A DNA stretch of 64,000 nucleotides, from positions 16,919,087 through 16,983,086 of the forward strand of contig CM037870.1 of assembly GCA_021292105.1 (NCBI GenBank). Reading direction: 5' to 3'. A model generated the notes under the pieces. That model saw only the letters and a program-made list of their open reading frames with translations, ran no database searches and was not told where the DNA came from. The stretch comes from Anadara kagoshimensis (taxonomy: Eukaryota > Mollusca > Bivalvia > Arcoida > Arcidae). A program made the position numbers and the translations under genes. This document shows positions 1 through 11,394 of the stretch, in pieces; within the stretch, counting starts at the first letter, position 1; each line of letters starts with the position of its first letter.

Positions 1-4
1 CATA

Positions 5-212
5 CTGTACCGTCCTGCCGAAAGTTTAACACTAAGCTAACGAATTATTGCAGCTCATTCAGGCTCCTCGCTAACAATATCTCGACAGCTGACAGCCATC
101 TATATATCTGTAGCTTTTCGGATACAAATTAACTGTCCATATCACGGCCAAGCAGCCGGACTTCGGCTTTTTCCCGTTACCTAAGTGTTAAACTTTCGAC
201 AGGTCTGTGCCG
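5..212. mobile_element. Mariner-type MITE, family A, copy 1
   Basis: The ends are inverted repeats of about 38 bp around the core CGAAAGTTTAACACT (left) and its complement (right). The element is bounded by TA on both sides (3-4 and 213-214), as expected for Tc1/mariner insertion. There is no coding potential. A second copy lies at 3267-3483. Confidence 0.7.
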
Positions 213-214
213 TA

Positions 215-636
215 GGTTCGTTTAGAAAGCGATCTATACACCTGCATAAACGGAATGTTTACCGCGTTGTAGTCGCATTATTGATTGATTGACAGAATGC
301 GTCATTCTTTCAAGCCGTTCATTTGAATTCCTTCAAAATGACACGTTCATAGGCTTAGTATAATTACAGAAACGATCTTCCGAAGGATGTGGATTCAATT
401 TTTCTTCATTTTCAAAATACCTGTCCATTTAATATAAGGAACGGGTTTTTCTGAGACATATTCCATTGACTCAATTTTAGCAAAATATGCTAATGAGACC
501 ATTTGTTTTTAAATGCCGCGTGCTTGGCGATAGAAAAATCACTACCTTTTTTCAAGTATCGGTCATTACTGACCGAGGTTCGAATCCTTATCACCCAAAT
601 ACAAAGGCAGAACTCTGACAACTGAGCTATTATAGT
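215..636. other. Gene-free stretch
   Basis: AT-rich sequence with no convincing exon, RNA or repeat. A fragment near 530-600 resembles the tRNA-SINE body found elsewhere in the window. Confidence 0.5.
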
Positions 637-640
637 TGTG

Positions 641-738
641 TCATGTGCTACTTTTGACTTTTATGGTTTAATACAATTGTCATGTGCTACTTTTCTTTTG
701 AATGTATTGTTTCATAAAAATTCAAAAGTAGCACATGA
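641..738. repeat. Foldback (inverted repeat) 1
   Basis: The left arm starting TCATGTGCTACTTTTGA is repeated inverted at the right end (...TCAAAAGTAGCACATGA), giving arms of about 35 bp with a few mismatches. An extra direct copy of the arm start lies inside at about 681. Confidence 0.7.
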
Positions 739-1010
739 TCGTTGTATCAACTTGTGTGTTTATGATATGGAAATACTTACCAAAATGCTTCCTCTTTCCG
801 GCTGGAGAAGTTCGATTAATAGACAATTCAGACATTGGGTCCGATTGTGTCTTCAAACCAGTCCAAGATCTACGAGATTGATGGAAGTTGTGAAAATTCA
901 AAAGTGCAAAAGCATTCATTGCAGTGTGGTGACATGGGCTGAACTATCTCCCTTATATAAATTAATTTCTGATATTGCTATTATTTTAACCTACTTACAA
1001 TGTACCTAGT

Positions 1011-1122
1011 GTCATATACCTTTTTTTTTAATTTAATCATAAAATACATTCAAAAATAGTATATGACAAAATACCATTTTTTGAATGTATTTTATGACTA
1101 AATTCAAAAAATGGTATATGAC
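1011..1122. repeat. Foldback (inverted repeat) 2
   Basis: The arms GTCATATACC... and ...GGTATATGAC are about 50 bp long with few mismatches and almost no loop. The internal pattern (TCATAAAATACATTCAAAA) resembles foldback 1 at 641-738, so the two may belong to one family or be the two ends of one ~480-bp element. Confidence 0.7.
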
Positions 1123-1372
1123 AGTAGCAATATCAAAAAGTAACTCAGATAATTCGGACTAAGTTGTACACTGTTGTGAATGCATTTACTTTATCAGAAT
1201 ATTACAAATGACTGGCTTTCGCAAGCGTAAAGGCACTTTAGAACAATCGAATCGTGATGCAGAATAGAGATTTCGAATCAGTTACTAAACATGTCTATGT
1301 TTTTTTTTTTTTTATATTTTTTTCCACAACTACTGGGGTGATTCAACTTTTATTATTATTTTTGTATAATCC

Positions 1373-1680
1373 AACGTTGGTGCCTAAAAGTAAAAATTCT
1401 CAAATTTGGTGAATGCATGCATTAAACGATGACTGTGTATAACACTCTATAATTATGACTGTGACCTTGGGTTTCAAGGTCAAGGTCAAATAACTGTTGA
1501 ATTCAAATTTCGGGGCATAATTTATTTAATTTATCTTTAAAGACTTCTTGATGAAATCAAGTTCTAAAGTTTGGAACATGCATGCATTAGCTAAAGGCGG
1601 CGTGTCGCACACTATGAGGTCACTATGACTTTGGGTTTCAAGGTCAAGGTCAAATAACACGAAGACCTTTTTTGCATATG
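1373..1680. repeat. ~170-bp unit, two diverged copies, with AGGTCA motifs
   Basis: Two diverged copies share GCATGCATTA and, about 80 bp later, the block TTTCAAGGTCAAGGTCAAAT (about 1471 and 1636). The block contains two directly abutting AGGTCA nuclear-receptor half-sites. No coding potential. Confidence 0.55.
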
Positions 1681-1792
1681 AATGGTCTAAATCATTGTTA
1701 CTACTAGATATATTATGTATTAGAACTAACATGTTCAAATGCAATTCAAATTCGTTTATCGTGATTCAATTCTCCATTTATATTAGTTGAGT

Positions 1793-2090
1793 TGAGTAAT
1801 GGTGTTTAACGTCTCAGACAAGAATATTTCACTTACATCGACACGCCGCCACCCATAGGCGTAGCTGTAGAAATTTTGCATGTGCGTTGCGTTAATAACA
1901 TGTTCTTTATTTTGTCGAGCCTATTGCGACACAAGACCTTGTTTATTATAAGTTCCCATCTGACAAAAACTGTAACTTTCATTTTGTAATGCAGAGTGCT
2001 TGGAGAAAGAATAGTCACTACCTACTTTCAAGTCATGTGTCCGATCCGGTTGGGGTTGAAACCCACGACCTCCCACTTACGGAGCAAATT
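1793..2090 (-). mobile_element. tRNA-derived SINE, family B, minus
   Basis: On the minus strand it has a decayed tRNA head (box B like GGTTTCAACCCC near 2055), then a body shared with five other copies (AGCACTC.GCATTACGAAATG, AAGTTCCCATC in complement), then a tail ending in the complement of TGACT.GGACGTTAAACACC. It lies head-to-head with the plus-strand copy at 2296. Confidence 0.8.
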
Positions 2091-2295
2091 AGCAGTTTTA
2101 GGAAGAACGTACCCTTTCAGAGCAAGTACAAGATGGTACATGTACATGTTACTTTTTGACCGATATTGCTGTAATACGTGTAGCAATATCAAAAGTAACT
2201 TACCATCGATAAGGCAGATTTCTCGGTCTAAGGATTATCAATTACCGCTAGCTAAATGCAAGGCAGGGTCTGAATTTCTAATCTCCTGCGACCCA

Positions 2296-2592
2296 CTACG
2301 GTAGCTCAGTTGGTAGAGTGCTCGCTTTGTAAGTGGGAGGTCGTGGGTTCGAATCCCCACGGGTCTGACCCAAGACTTCAAAATAGAAAGTGACTGTTCT
2401 TTCGCCAAGCACTCGGCATTACGAAATGAAAGTCGTGGTTCTTTCGGACGGGAACTTGAAATAAACGAGGTCCCGTGTCACTTTAAAGGTTTGACAAGGC
2501 ACAAAATTTCTACACCTTCGTCGAAAGCTGGCGACACCTCAATATAAGTGAAATATTTTTGATTGGGACGTTAAACACTATGAATAAACTAC
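2296..2592 (+). mobile_element. tRNA-Thr-like SINE, family B, plus
   Basis: The head reads TAGCTCAGTTGGTAGAGTG (box A), an anticodon region TTTGTAA (Thr TGT-like) and GGTTCGAATCC (box B). The acceptor arm does not pair, so this is a SINE head and not a tRNA gene. The body and tail (GAAATATT...GACGTTAAACACTA) match the other family-B copies. Confidence 0.85.
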
Positions 2593-3266
2593 CATAATCC
2601 TCTACATGTCCAGTGGCCTGAAAAGTTGAGTTTTCAATTTTTCCAACTGAGAAAATTGGATGGAAATATAGAGATCGACGTGTAGTTATAACTTCGGAAT
2701 ATACAGCAATTTAGTTTCAGAGTACAACAAAATGTAGTTTAAAAGCGATGTCGCTGATGTGCGTAAAACTGAGCACAATACGCTGATGTGCGTAAAACTG
2801 ATCACAAAGTACATGGTTTACTGCGACTTATTTTAGTTCTAGTCGTTTCCTGCTATTTTTACTTAATTTTTGTAGCTAAACTTAACCCTTTTCTGGCACA
2901 TTATCCAGACCCTGTCAACACGAGTTACTAATAATACATATTATGCAAAAACATAGGAAGCAATGAAAGAACATTTGGATTTGTGCCCACCTATTTAATA
3001 CGACTACAAACGCGGAAAACAGCACCTTCAGGCTGCAACCATGCATGCGTTTTCAGCCTTATACAGAGCTTTTCGATTGTCTCCTTTGGCGCACTTGCAG
3101 TGTGTTCCTTTTTAAAGAATGCATTAGTTCATGAAAATTCAGAAGCATTACAGTACAGACCTGCCAAAAAGCTGCTCATTTCGGTCCCTTGTGATTTTAG
3201 CTGTCTGGCTAGTACTTGTATCTTCTATCTCTCTATAACTTTTTGACCACTACCCATATATACATA
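2593..3266. other. Gene-free stretch
   Basis: No gene seen. A 27-bp direct duplication (CGCTGATGTGCGTAAAACTG) occurs at about 2751 and 2781. Confidence 0.5.
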
Positions 3267-3483
3267 CAGTACAGACCTGTCGAAAGTTTAACACCGAGCT
3301 AACGAAAAGGTGTCGAATCTGGGGTGCTGAGTGACCCAGATAGGTGTAACTAGCGACCGAAAACCTGCAGGTAGACAGACTGCAACTGCTGAAATACTGC
3401 GCGGATAAATGGGTAACAAGACTAGCTGCCCATTCGGCACCAATTCGTTAGCTTAATGTTAAACTTTCGTCAGGCCTGCACTG
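3267..3483. mobile_element. Mariner-type MITE, family A, copy 2
   Basis: The terminal inverted repeat begins CAGTACAGACCTGTCGAAAG and returns inverted at the right end (CTTTCGTCAGGCCTGCACTG). TA flanks the left end; the right flank is mutated. Same family as 5-212. Confidence 0.75.
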
Positions 3484-4727
3484 TGTCTCGGTCACTGGTC
3501 AGCCAAGCTTCTATTCCTTTTCGTTTGTTTTTTGACAAGTCTGTATACGGTAATCTTATAGTTGCCAACAGTATTATGTTTATTAAGGAAACGGCAAAAC
3601 CATTTAGTTTCACACAAAAAAAACTGCCATTCTACAAACATGCGTCATTCGGTTTCTAGGCGACAACATATATATAATTATACAAGAATTGCGTTGCTAC
3701 TTTTACTTGTTCATACATTATTGTCAGCATTTTAATCCCGGAATTTTAGAAGAGATTTTGTGCAAATTTTCGTAGTAACAAATCTGGTTTCTCTGGCATA
3801 AATTACATTTTGAGATTTTTTTCTGAAACTACTGGCATGGTTAATACGTTACAATGGCCGCCGTCCAGTAAAGTAGCAGGCAGGTAGTGAAATCCTATCC
3901 ATTTCTGACGTGACCATTTGCTAACAATTGCATAAGAGGTCATTATCGCCCACCACTAATCTATTGGGAGAAATGCTCCGATAATTATACAAGCAGCGTG
4001 CTGTTACATTAACATGGACATTCAATCACTGCCGATATTTCTGAAGCGATTTTCCATCAGTGTTTGTAAACTCATTACAAATTTGGTCTCACCAATTATC
4101 AGAACATATTTTTCGGGTCTGTTGCAATTTTAAGATTTTTTTCTGAAACTATTGACATTGCAATTTCAAGATGTTTTTTAAACAGTTATCAGGTTCAGGT
4201 TGGAGTGATCATCACTCATCAGCTAAATTGGTGAAATCCAAATTGCAATCTATGTCTGAACCCAGCGACCAGTCTCAGCGACGACAGACAGCTAGCTACA
4301 TTTTGGATAGCTTTCATGCTTCTTTTTCCCGCGAAGATCTACCAGAGATATCAAGAGATTATCGAAAGGCTTCACTGGGGGTTCCAAACAATGGTTTCTG
4401 TTGTTTACGGCCATTGTAAAACAGTAGAAACGTAAAAAAACCTTTTAGAACTCCCATTGCCTCAGTGGTGCCCAATGTGTTACTGGGACAACGGGTTTTT
4501 TTTTGTTTGATGTGGGGGGCTTCTAACTGTTGCCAGATACATGTTATTCAACCATTGGTCACAGGGGCCAGATTCCGAAGGACTTCCATTTGTACTCTCC
4601 ACTAATATTTTCACTGAATTGAAAAGGCCTAAAAATAGATGCAACGCATATTCAACATCTTGGTGAAAACAAGTTTTCAAAATTTTTACTATCAGGAAGG
4701 ACAAAGGGAAGTGGTTATATAAAAATG
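3484..4727. other. Gene-free stretch with an old ~310-bp duplication
   Basis: The phrase AGATTTTTTTCTGAAACTA recurs at about 3812 and 4132 with weakly similar sequence upstream of each, suggesting an old duplication. The open frame at 4171-4419 has no recognisable domain and no splice context. Confidence 0.45.
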
Positions 4728-4729
4728 TA

Positions 4730-4891
4730 CAGTCAAACCTGTCTATAAAAGCCACCCAAGGGAACCAGTAAAAGTGGTCTTTATGTACAGGTTCAAATAA
4801 CATAAGTAAAGAGCAATTGGGATACAATTCTATTGGCCTTTATAAGCAAGTGGCCCTTATATAGAGGTGGTCTTTAAGGCAGGTTAGACTG
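4730..4891. mobile_element. Mariner-type MITE, family B, copy 1
   Basis: A 162-bp element with terminal repeats CAGTCAAACCTGTCTATAA and its inverted partner (TTAAGGCAGGTTAGACTG), flanked by TA on each side. Related copies lie at 16124 and 42953. Confidence 0.8.
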
Positions 4892-4893
4892 TA

Positions 4894-6150
4894 TACTCTT
4901 ATTACCATACCAAGGGTATGATTTTCAAATTTTATCTTGAATCTGACCCCTGTGCAGCTATGGATGCCTCTCAAAACACGTTTCCCTTATCAACTTTCAA
5001 CTTCAATGTTAGTTTACAGCTATTAGACCCATGGTGACTCTTAAAAATTCCTCACATCACGTGGGGATTATTTTTAGTTCCAAAACCATTTAAATGAAAA
5101 CTAAATCAAAAGAAAAAACATTTCCTCAACTTTTTAATGAGATAATATTAACGAAAAGAGTAATCATATTATACTAAAAATATCACCAGACGAGTCTCTT
5201 TAATATTATCGAATTATCATCCTCTGTAAAAGATGGTAAAAAAAATAAGGACATTGTTCTGCCTATAGGACGGTCAAGTCCCAATATAATGGACACTTGT
5301 CGAAAAGGATTTTGAGATCCGGTACCAATTAACTGTCCTTATTACACAGGTTATACACTATTATGTACTAAACAACCGTTAATTGAACGAAAATGCGTAA
5401 ACAACACAATTACAACCCTGGTTGGAAAACCTTTCAATTTTCGTTTCTCACATAAATCTCCAATTAAAAGGATTTTAAGTCCACTTTGACCTGATTATTG
5501 ATTCAGGCCGCTCAATAATGATATAATTTAATAAATTCCATGCATGTCAGGTAGATAGTCATTATATAAACGTATTTATGTAGGAATCGCCCCGAAAGCA
5601 ATTTTACTATTGACCAGCACTAAGTGAAATTGACATTAATCAATCATCCTTGTAAACGCAGAGGTCATGTTGATAACTGGGGCACGGTAAGGGTCTCGAC
5701 CCTTTTACACCGAATAAACCCGTGCTTTTATAGTATACATATAAAATTTTGTGAGTTAGTTATTTTTGGAATTATTCATTTTTTGGTAAAATAATATATA
5801 AAAACTGTAAATAATAATAAAGAATAATATTAATAATTAACAATTATGTGTAGGCTAAGGTAAGTTAAATAATAAATACTTGTACAAAAAATATTAAAAC
5901 AACTTGTTTTTGCTTTTTTACATACTAGAACACAATCATAAAATCCAGCAACACTTGTGATACTTTTTAGACGACGGTGCACAAACGAAAAAGCTAGAGG
6001 GCATCCGAAAGTAAATCCAAATTTGATGATTAATGTTTGCCGCCATTGAATGAATGAATCACTGCCCCAAATATAGAAACTTATGCTTTCCACCAATGTA
6101 AAAACCGTAATTAAATATCTTTGTCTCACTAACGTTTAAAAAATGTTCTT
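4894..6150. other. 3' flank of the first 14-3-3 gene
   Basis: AT-rich, with no exon recognised. The part nearest 6150 should be the 3'UTR of the minus-strand 14-3-3 gene, but no canonical AATAAA on that strand is obvious within 500 bp of the stop. Confidence 0.4.
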
Positions 6151-6903
6151 TTAATCATCATCAACCTGTCCATCGTCGTTTCCAACTTCACTTCTCCACA
6201 ACGTTAAGTTGTCACGGAGTAACTGCATGATTAGTGCACTGTCCTTAAAAGTCCCGTCTTCCTCTTTTTCAGCGTTCATGTCGCTAAAAGCATCGTCGAA
6301 GGCCTTTTTAGCTAAATCACAAGCCTTTTCTGGCTCTTTCTCGATTTCGTAATAATAAACTGAAAAATTAAGCGCCAAACCTAACCGTATTGGATGTGTT
6401 GTGTGTAGTTTTTCTGATGCGATTTCGTAAGCCTGTTTGTAAGCTTCTTCAGATTTGACGGCCAGATCCTTCCTGTCGCCCTCGGAACGCATCACCTCCA
6501 CCTTGTAACGGTAGTAATCTCCTTTCATTTTCAGATAGAATATTCTAGATTCATTTTCAGAATTTGGGATTAACGTATTGTCCAGCAGGTTGATCACCTC
6601 GTCACAAATTTTATTCAGTTCCTTTTCTACCGTGTCTCTAAATTCAATCACAATCTTGTACTGTTTATCCTGCTCGGAATTTTTTCCCGCCAGTGTGTCC
6701 AATATACGCCAAGATGCCCGTCGTGTACCCACCACATTCTTGTATGCAACAGATAGAAGATTCCTTTCCTCGTCCGACAAGTGGTTCGCGCCATCCTTAT
6801 CCAATAATCCTGTTACCTTTTTCATAGCTTCAGCCATATCTTCATATCTTTCAACTTGTTCGGCAACCTTAGCCTTTTCTATTAAATCTTCCCGTTCTCC
6901 CAT
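6151..6903 (-). CDS. 14-3-3 protein, intact and intronless
   Basis: This encodes a 250-residue 14-3-3 protein: a dimeric, all-helical cytoplasmic adaptor that binds phosphoserine/phosphothreonine motifs. The whole protein is one open frame. Visible hallmarks are the family signature [10 protein letters not shown] (residues 47-56) and the C-terminal block [14 protein letters not shown]. The phosphate-binding residues are all present: Lys55, Arg62, Arg132 and Tyr133, plus Asn179 in LGLALNFSV. The tail is acidic (DDGQVDDD). The length is normal for the family (about 245-255). The ATG is chosen because [12 protein letters not shown] aligns with family N-termini. It differs from common zeta or gamma forms (GTRRASWR for [16 protein letters not shown] for YKDSTLIM), so it is a diverged zeta/gamma-type paralogue. 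Vertebrate orthologues have introns, so the single exon suggests a retrocopy or a lineage-specific intronless copy. A second such gene lies 12 kb to the right on the same strand. Confidence 0.96.
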   Translation of the reverse strand: MGEREDLIEKAKVAEQVERYEDMAEAMKKVTGLLDKDGANHLSDEERNLLSVAYKNVVGTRRASWRILDTLAGKNSEQDKQYKIVIEFRDTVEKELNKICDEVINLLDNTLIPNSENESRIFYLKMKGDYYRYKVEVMRSEGDRKDLAVKSEEAYKQAYEIASEKLHTTHPIRLGLALNFSVYYYEIEKEPEKACDLAKKAFDDAFSDMNAEKEEDGTFKDSALIMQLLRDNLTLWRSEVGNDDGQVDDD

Positions 6904-6960
6904 TTTTACAGCAATAGATTTTGTGTATTGCCTGTGTCGAGATCAAGCTTCCTGTAAATC

Positions 6961-6972
6961 CAAGATGGCGGT
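6961..6972 (-). promoter_or_regulatory. YY1-like motif upstream of 14-3-3 gene 1
   Basis: The gene strand reads CCGCCATCTTG about 60 bp before the ATG. This matches the YY1 consensus found near transcription starts. The second 14-3-3 gene has the same motif at a similar distance. Function is inferred. Confidence 0.45.
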
Positions 6973-6999
6973 GGTTACGGACGAGTAATCTAAAATACA

Positions 7000-8237
7000 A
7001 TAGGATAGGTTCTAAACTATGCTAAGGATCGTCAAATACTAAGTAGGTCAACTGCAGTATACGTAGTAACGACACATTAAATACTAGTACACAACCGGTT
7101 TCAGTTAGATCTATCCACTGTTTAATATACACCTATACAGGATACGCTGTGCACAGAATGAAAATTATCTGTTTGGGCGGGGCTTCCGATTAGTAATGTT
7201 TCTCTCGGGCATGTACGTCACTTAATGCTAAGATTGGAGAAAAATGTCAGCTCCTAAAAGCATGTCTGGGCTGATAATATTTATGTATAAACAACATGGA
7301 CACTTGCATAGCACAACTTAATTAATGCGTCACACGTGTGTTATTACGGGATAATGGGGAAATGCGATACACATTTTATCCATTCATCCTTGACTGCACA
7401 AAATTTATGTTAATGAGGCATCATGAAGGAGGCAAATACATGAATGAAAACGACGAAAAACGGCGGGAAATTGAGTACTGCAGCCAGCGACATTTCGCTG
7501 ATGTAGCTTTCCCCGTCGTCGACACTTTATTTAAGATTTATGACTTTCATGTTGTAAAATTTATCAGGTATAATGTAAACATGGGTTAAAGAGGAAGAAG
7601 ACATAAATAATTATTGCTGAATATTTGCGGTGAACCCCGAGACATATTAAATTACAGGTTAAAGGTCCCTACTCATCTCCTGATATTTGCCGAGGCGTGT
7701 CGAGGTTATTTTGATTTGCTAAGGTCAAGAAAAAATAACAAATTGAGTACAGAATTTTAACACCGTACGTGTCACTGTTTTCCAAGCGCAGAACCTGTTT
7801 CCATATCCGTTGGCGTCGATATAAATTGCATCATGCAGAAACTGCAAATCGATCATTTTGCATTGCTGACTCAACAACATCGTGTATTTTCACGATTTCT
7901 CACAGCGTTTTAAACACCGTTTGTTTTGTCATTTTCCGGCGGACGTGTTCGATTATATGTGGCCGCACAAAACGTTCCTTGGTGCTTAGTTTGCATTATG
8001 GAGACCTTGCTATTAACGATATCGTTCATTACTTTGATTTTCAAAACTGTTCATGTTTCCTTGCTTGCTTGTACCTCGTCGAGGTTCGAAATTATTTAAC
8101 CCTAAAAACCATCGTTTTCAATAGGGCATGACATATTATGGTTCAGAACTGCCTAAAGTCTTGGTTGTTGAATCTTCAGTGGGACATGAATCACAATTAT
8201 TCCACTTATGTACCTATTAAGATAAGTTTTTGGGAAA
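7000..8237. other. Gene-free stretch
   Basis: No convincing coding exon, RNA gene or repeat. Open frames at 7338-7589 and 7769-8131 show no recognisable domain. Confidence 0.45.
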
Positions 8238-8425
8238 TGATCGTGTAATATTACATGACCTTAAACGCTGGAATTGAATACGAAAAGTTCCGAATGGTTA
8301 TTATTGTTCAATACCTTCACGCCAACCTGGTTGATCGTGTAATATTTATTCCATGACCTTAAACGCTTGGATTGAATCCGAAAAGTTCAGAAAGATTATT
8401 ATGCAATACCTTCACGCCAACCTGG
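8238..8425. repeat. 94-bp tandem duplication
   Basis: Two copies start TGATCGTGTAATATT at 8238 and 8332, and both end AATACCTTCACGCCAACCTGG. Differences are few. Confidence 0.85.
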
Positions 8426-8768
8426 CAAAAGGACTAACTGTGGCGTAAGTGTGCAGCATAAAGACAGGTCCTCAACAACTTCTATTAAGGAACGCCATAT
8501 TGTTCTGAATGCACTACCGGGGCATGCAAACTTCAATGGTTCGAAAAGACATGCCTTGTAGTTCCAAATGCTCATTTACAGCGTTCTGGCCTACAAAACA
8601 CCCCTTGCTTCCAAATATGATGCACCATAGGTTCAAAAACGCCATATGGGCAGCACTATGACCAAGATGTTCTGGGTTAAGATTTTCTCATCTTGCAACA
8701 TTTTGGTCTCTTAGCCCCCGCCCCGGTGCTAATAATAAAATTTAAAACAAACATAGTAATCTTTGTCC

Positions 8769-8873
8769 GAAGCAAAGTATACAACTTTGGAAGTGACAAG
8801 TTAGGTTGACAGGTGAACTTCCAATAAGGAAGTGAGGCCGGGTGCCTCCTGTTTAGCTAGCTACACCTGTCAC
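8769..8873 (+). repeat. Hairpin-rich dispersed repeat, copy 1
   Basis: This block recurs at 20403-20529. It can fold as an outer stem ACAGGTG/CACCTGT around hairpins ACTTCC-AATA-(A)GGAAGT and GAGGC-CGGGT-GCCTC, preceded by a hairpin CAAAGT/ACTTTG. It ends with AGCTAGCTACACCTGTCAC. No protein coding. The RNA or element class is not recognised. Confidence 0.6.
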
Positions 8874-9390
8874 GTGTGTAATCAAAATTGTGTGAAAGGA
8901 ACATAGAACTATGGGACGTCAAATATATCCAGTGCTATCCTGGACACAGAGACATCAATCTTATCAACAATACTGTGATGACGACCATAAAACTTTTTAA
9001 GGGCCATAATGCATCACTATAAAAAATTATTTAAAGCAAACGGCTAGCATTCAATATAATACTTGGGTTATAATGCTTTTTTGTAACACGATACATTTGG
9101 GGTTCCAAAACAATTTGGAAGACTGTTCCGTCGCGTTTATATCAACCCTTGATTTTAAAACGTCATGAAGTTTAAATGCTAGGTGCCTTAAAACTGTTCT
9201 CGCCAAGTTGATTATAAAAAAGAAAGTTATAATGATAACAACTCCGTTTGTGATACTTGTAGAACCTTAGTATGTGCATTTACTCCAAAAGGAATACTCA
9301 GTTTGCAATGCATGTACTGACACTGACATTGAATGCAAAGAACTTCACCAAGTTCAAATTGGATCAGTTAGCAGCACTCGTTTTCAATCG
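8874..9390. other. Gene-free stretch
   Basis: Nothing recognisable apart from phrases weakly like the 47/74-bp array further right (gap-rich resemblance to GGAACGCCATTGGGTTC). Confidence 0.4.
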
Positions 9391-9770
9391 CTGGTTGGTT
9401 GAATGTTGCTTAACGTCGCATCGGCAATTTTTCAGCTAACTATTTTATTAATCTTTTTGGATTAATCTGTGAACTCTTTGTGTATGCATGCGAAGTTTAA
9501 GTGTGTTGTATAGTCTGCCTTGTACCAGTGCGCACTCGGGCGACTTTAAAGTGCTAGCTCACCGAGTCAGTACGCCGCAGACAAGCGTGTCACCACCACC
9601 ACCACCCCCCCCCCCCCCAGTCACATTATACTGACACCGAGTAAACCAGTAAAGACCAACGGCAAGAAAAATTCACTTTCCCACATGTGGTCTGAGTGGG
9701 ACTCGAATCCACAGCGGTGAGAGACACTAGATTTGAAGACAGATGTCTTATCCATTAGACTATCGCGGCC
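9391..9770 (-). mobile_element. tRNA-Arg-like SINE, family A, minus
   Basis: On the minus strand it starts GGCCGCGATAGTCTAATGGA with box B GGATTCGAGTCCC, a tRNA-Arg-like head. The tail includes AGCTGAAAAATTGC..GATGCGACGTTAAGCAAC. Near-identical flanks (TCGTTTTCAATCG left, TCCGTTTTCAGTCG right) form a target-site duplication. A C/CCA tract at about 9593-9618 has expanded inside the body. Confidence 0.88.
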
Positions 9771-10194
9771 TCCGTTTTCAGTCGAACTGTCCTTGATTCG
9801 ATTTGGGATACACTAGACATTAGGATGATAATATTCTGGATACAATAATGTAACTTTCCCTATTAAACTATCATTGGTTCTGAGATGGAGAATGTCGTAG
9901 ATTTCAGATTGCCAATTGAACATCCGGTCTACTCAATTTCATGGTAGAGGTTCACTTTGCAACTTATTTTGCTAGTTTTCAAAGTTTTGACTTTGCTCTT
10001 GGCGATTGGACATGAATTGATATGTTCCTGCTTGATCTGAAACTGTACGTGTATATTGTTCTGAATACAATACTGTAACTTCCCAAACTGTCCTTGGTTC
10101 CAAAAAAAAATGTCATTAGTTTCTGATTGCTCAGTCTGAAACACTATATTATCAATAACTTTTTTAATATTATTCCCTGAGGGGAACTCCACAT

Positions 10195-10402
10195 GAAAAT
10201 GACAATATAAAGTCAGCTCTTTGTCAATATTTCGGCTTTACAGCCTTTATCAAGACAATCTATTACATTGTTCCTTTCACTTTCACCACTGAAATGGCAG
10301 TGAAAGGAACAATGTAGTAAATTTCTAAATTATCAATGTCTTGGTAAAGACCGTAAAGCCGAAATATTGACAAAGAGCTGATTTCACTATATTATCATCT
10401 TT
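10195..10402. repeat. ~208-bp foldback element
   Basis: The left arm (AGCTCTTTGTCAATATTTCG, 10215 on) is mirrored at the right (CGAAATATTGACAAAGAGCT, ending 10379). The similarity extends outward to both ends and inward through TACATTGTTCCTTTCACT, leaving only a short central loop. It is almost wholly palindromic, with no coding potential. Confidence 0.8.
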
Positions 10403-10769
10403 AAAATTGCCCATGTTTCGAGTAGGACAAACCATTTGGTACGGATGGCCTGGGTTGACACAATACAAGCTTAATTAGCAATTAGGCACTCATTGGTGTC
10501 AAGAGTGCTAAGTTTGTACTACCAGTATGAACTTAAAAAACTCATCCTATTCAAGAATAATTGTCATTGTGTTCAGAATTATCTGGATACAACATTGTAC
10601 AATATCAAAAGTGATTGAACAAATAACCGTCGTAAGGTTAAATATGTTTTAGATATAACATTTTGGCCGTCGACATTGCTTCGAATTTCTGTTGGAAACG
10701 TCATTGGATTGGGTTCATACCATTCTGGTTGCAACACGACGCGTAAATTTATGACAATGGGTTGATAAC
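10403..10769. other. Gene-free stretch
   Basis: No gene seen. The right part grades into the following tandem array. Confidence 0.4.
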
Positions 10770-11080
10770 GCCCTTGTTCCATTTGATCCGATTGGGAACG
10801 CCATTGGGTTCAGAATGAGTTGGTTGCATTTGATCCGATTGGGAACGTCATTGGATTCGGAATGAGTTGGTTGCATTTGATCCGATTGGGAACGCCATTG
10901 AATTCAGAATGAGTTGGTTGCAATTGATCCGATTGAGAACGTCATTGGGCTCAGAACGTTCTGGTTGCATTAATTTTGCTTCCATTGGGAACGCCATTAG
11001 GCTCAGAACGTTCTTCTGGTTGCATTTGCTTGCATTGGGAACGCAAATGGACTAAGAATAAATGCGTTGGTTGCAAATCG
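10770..11080. repeat. 47-bp tandem array
   Basis: Units containing GATCCGATTGGGAACG..ATTGG.TTC.GAATGAGTTGGTTGCA repeat every 47 bp (GATCCGAT at 10785, 10832, 10879, 10926) and then become degenerate. The unit is related to the 74-bp array to the right. Confidence 0.85.
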
Positions 11081-11394
11081 CAATGCCTTCAACGCTGTCT
11101 TTGATTTCATTGAGGACGACAATGGGTTTAAGATTAATTAGTTACAACACGAAAGTATGGTACTGCCTTCTATTCCACTAGGTGACGCCACTAGATTCAA
11201 AATAAATGTATTTCTAGTTACACCACTACTACCTTTAAAACTGGGAAACTTGGATTCAAAACGATTCGATCTGGTTAAAACACTGACCCTGAACACTGCT
11301 TTTGATTCCACTAGAGAATGTTATCTGGTTCAGAATCATCTGGTTGCAACATTGCCTTTAATTCCACTATGGAACATCACTCGCTTTAGGATGA

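Noticed and set aside
638..1009. 123-residue open frame
   Set aside because: It overlaps a foldback, has no domain, and its first part is repeat sequence.
2296..2368. Possible tRNA-Thr gene
   Set aside because: Box A, a TGT-like anticodon region and box B are present, but the acceptor arm does not pair and the body and tail match other SINE copies.
6578..6988. 136-residue plus-strand open frame
   Set aside because: Antisense shadow of the 14-3-3 gene.
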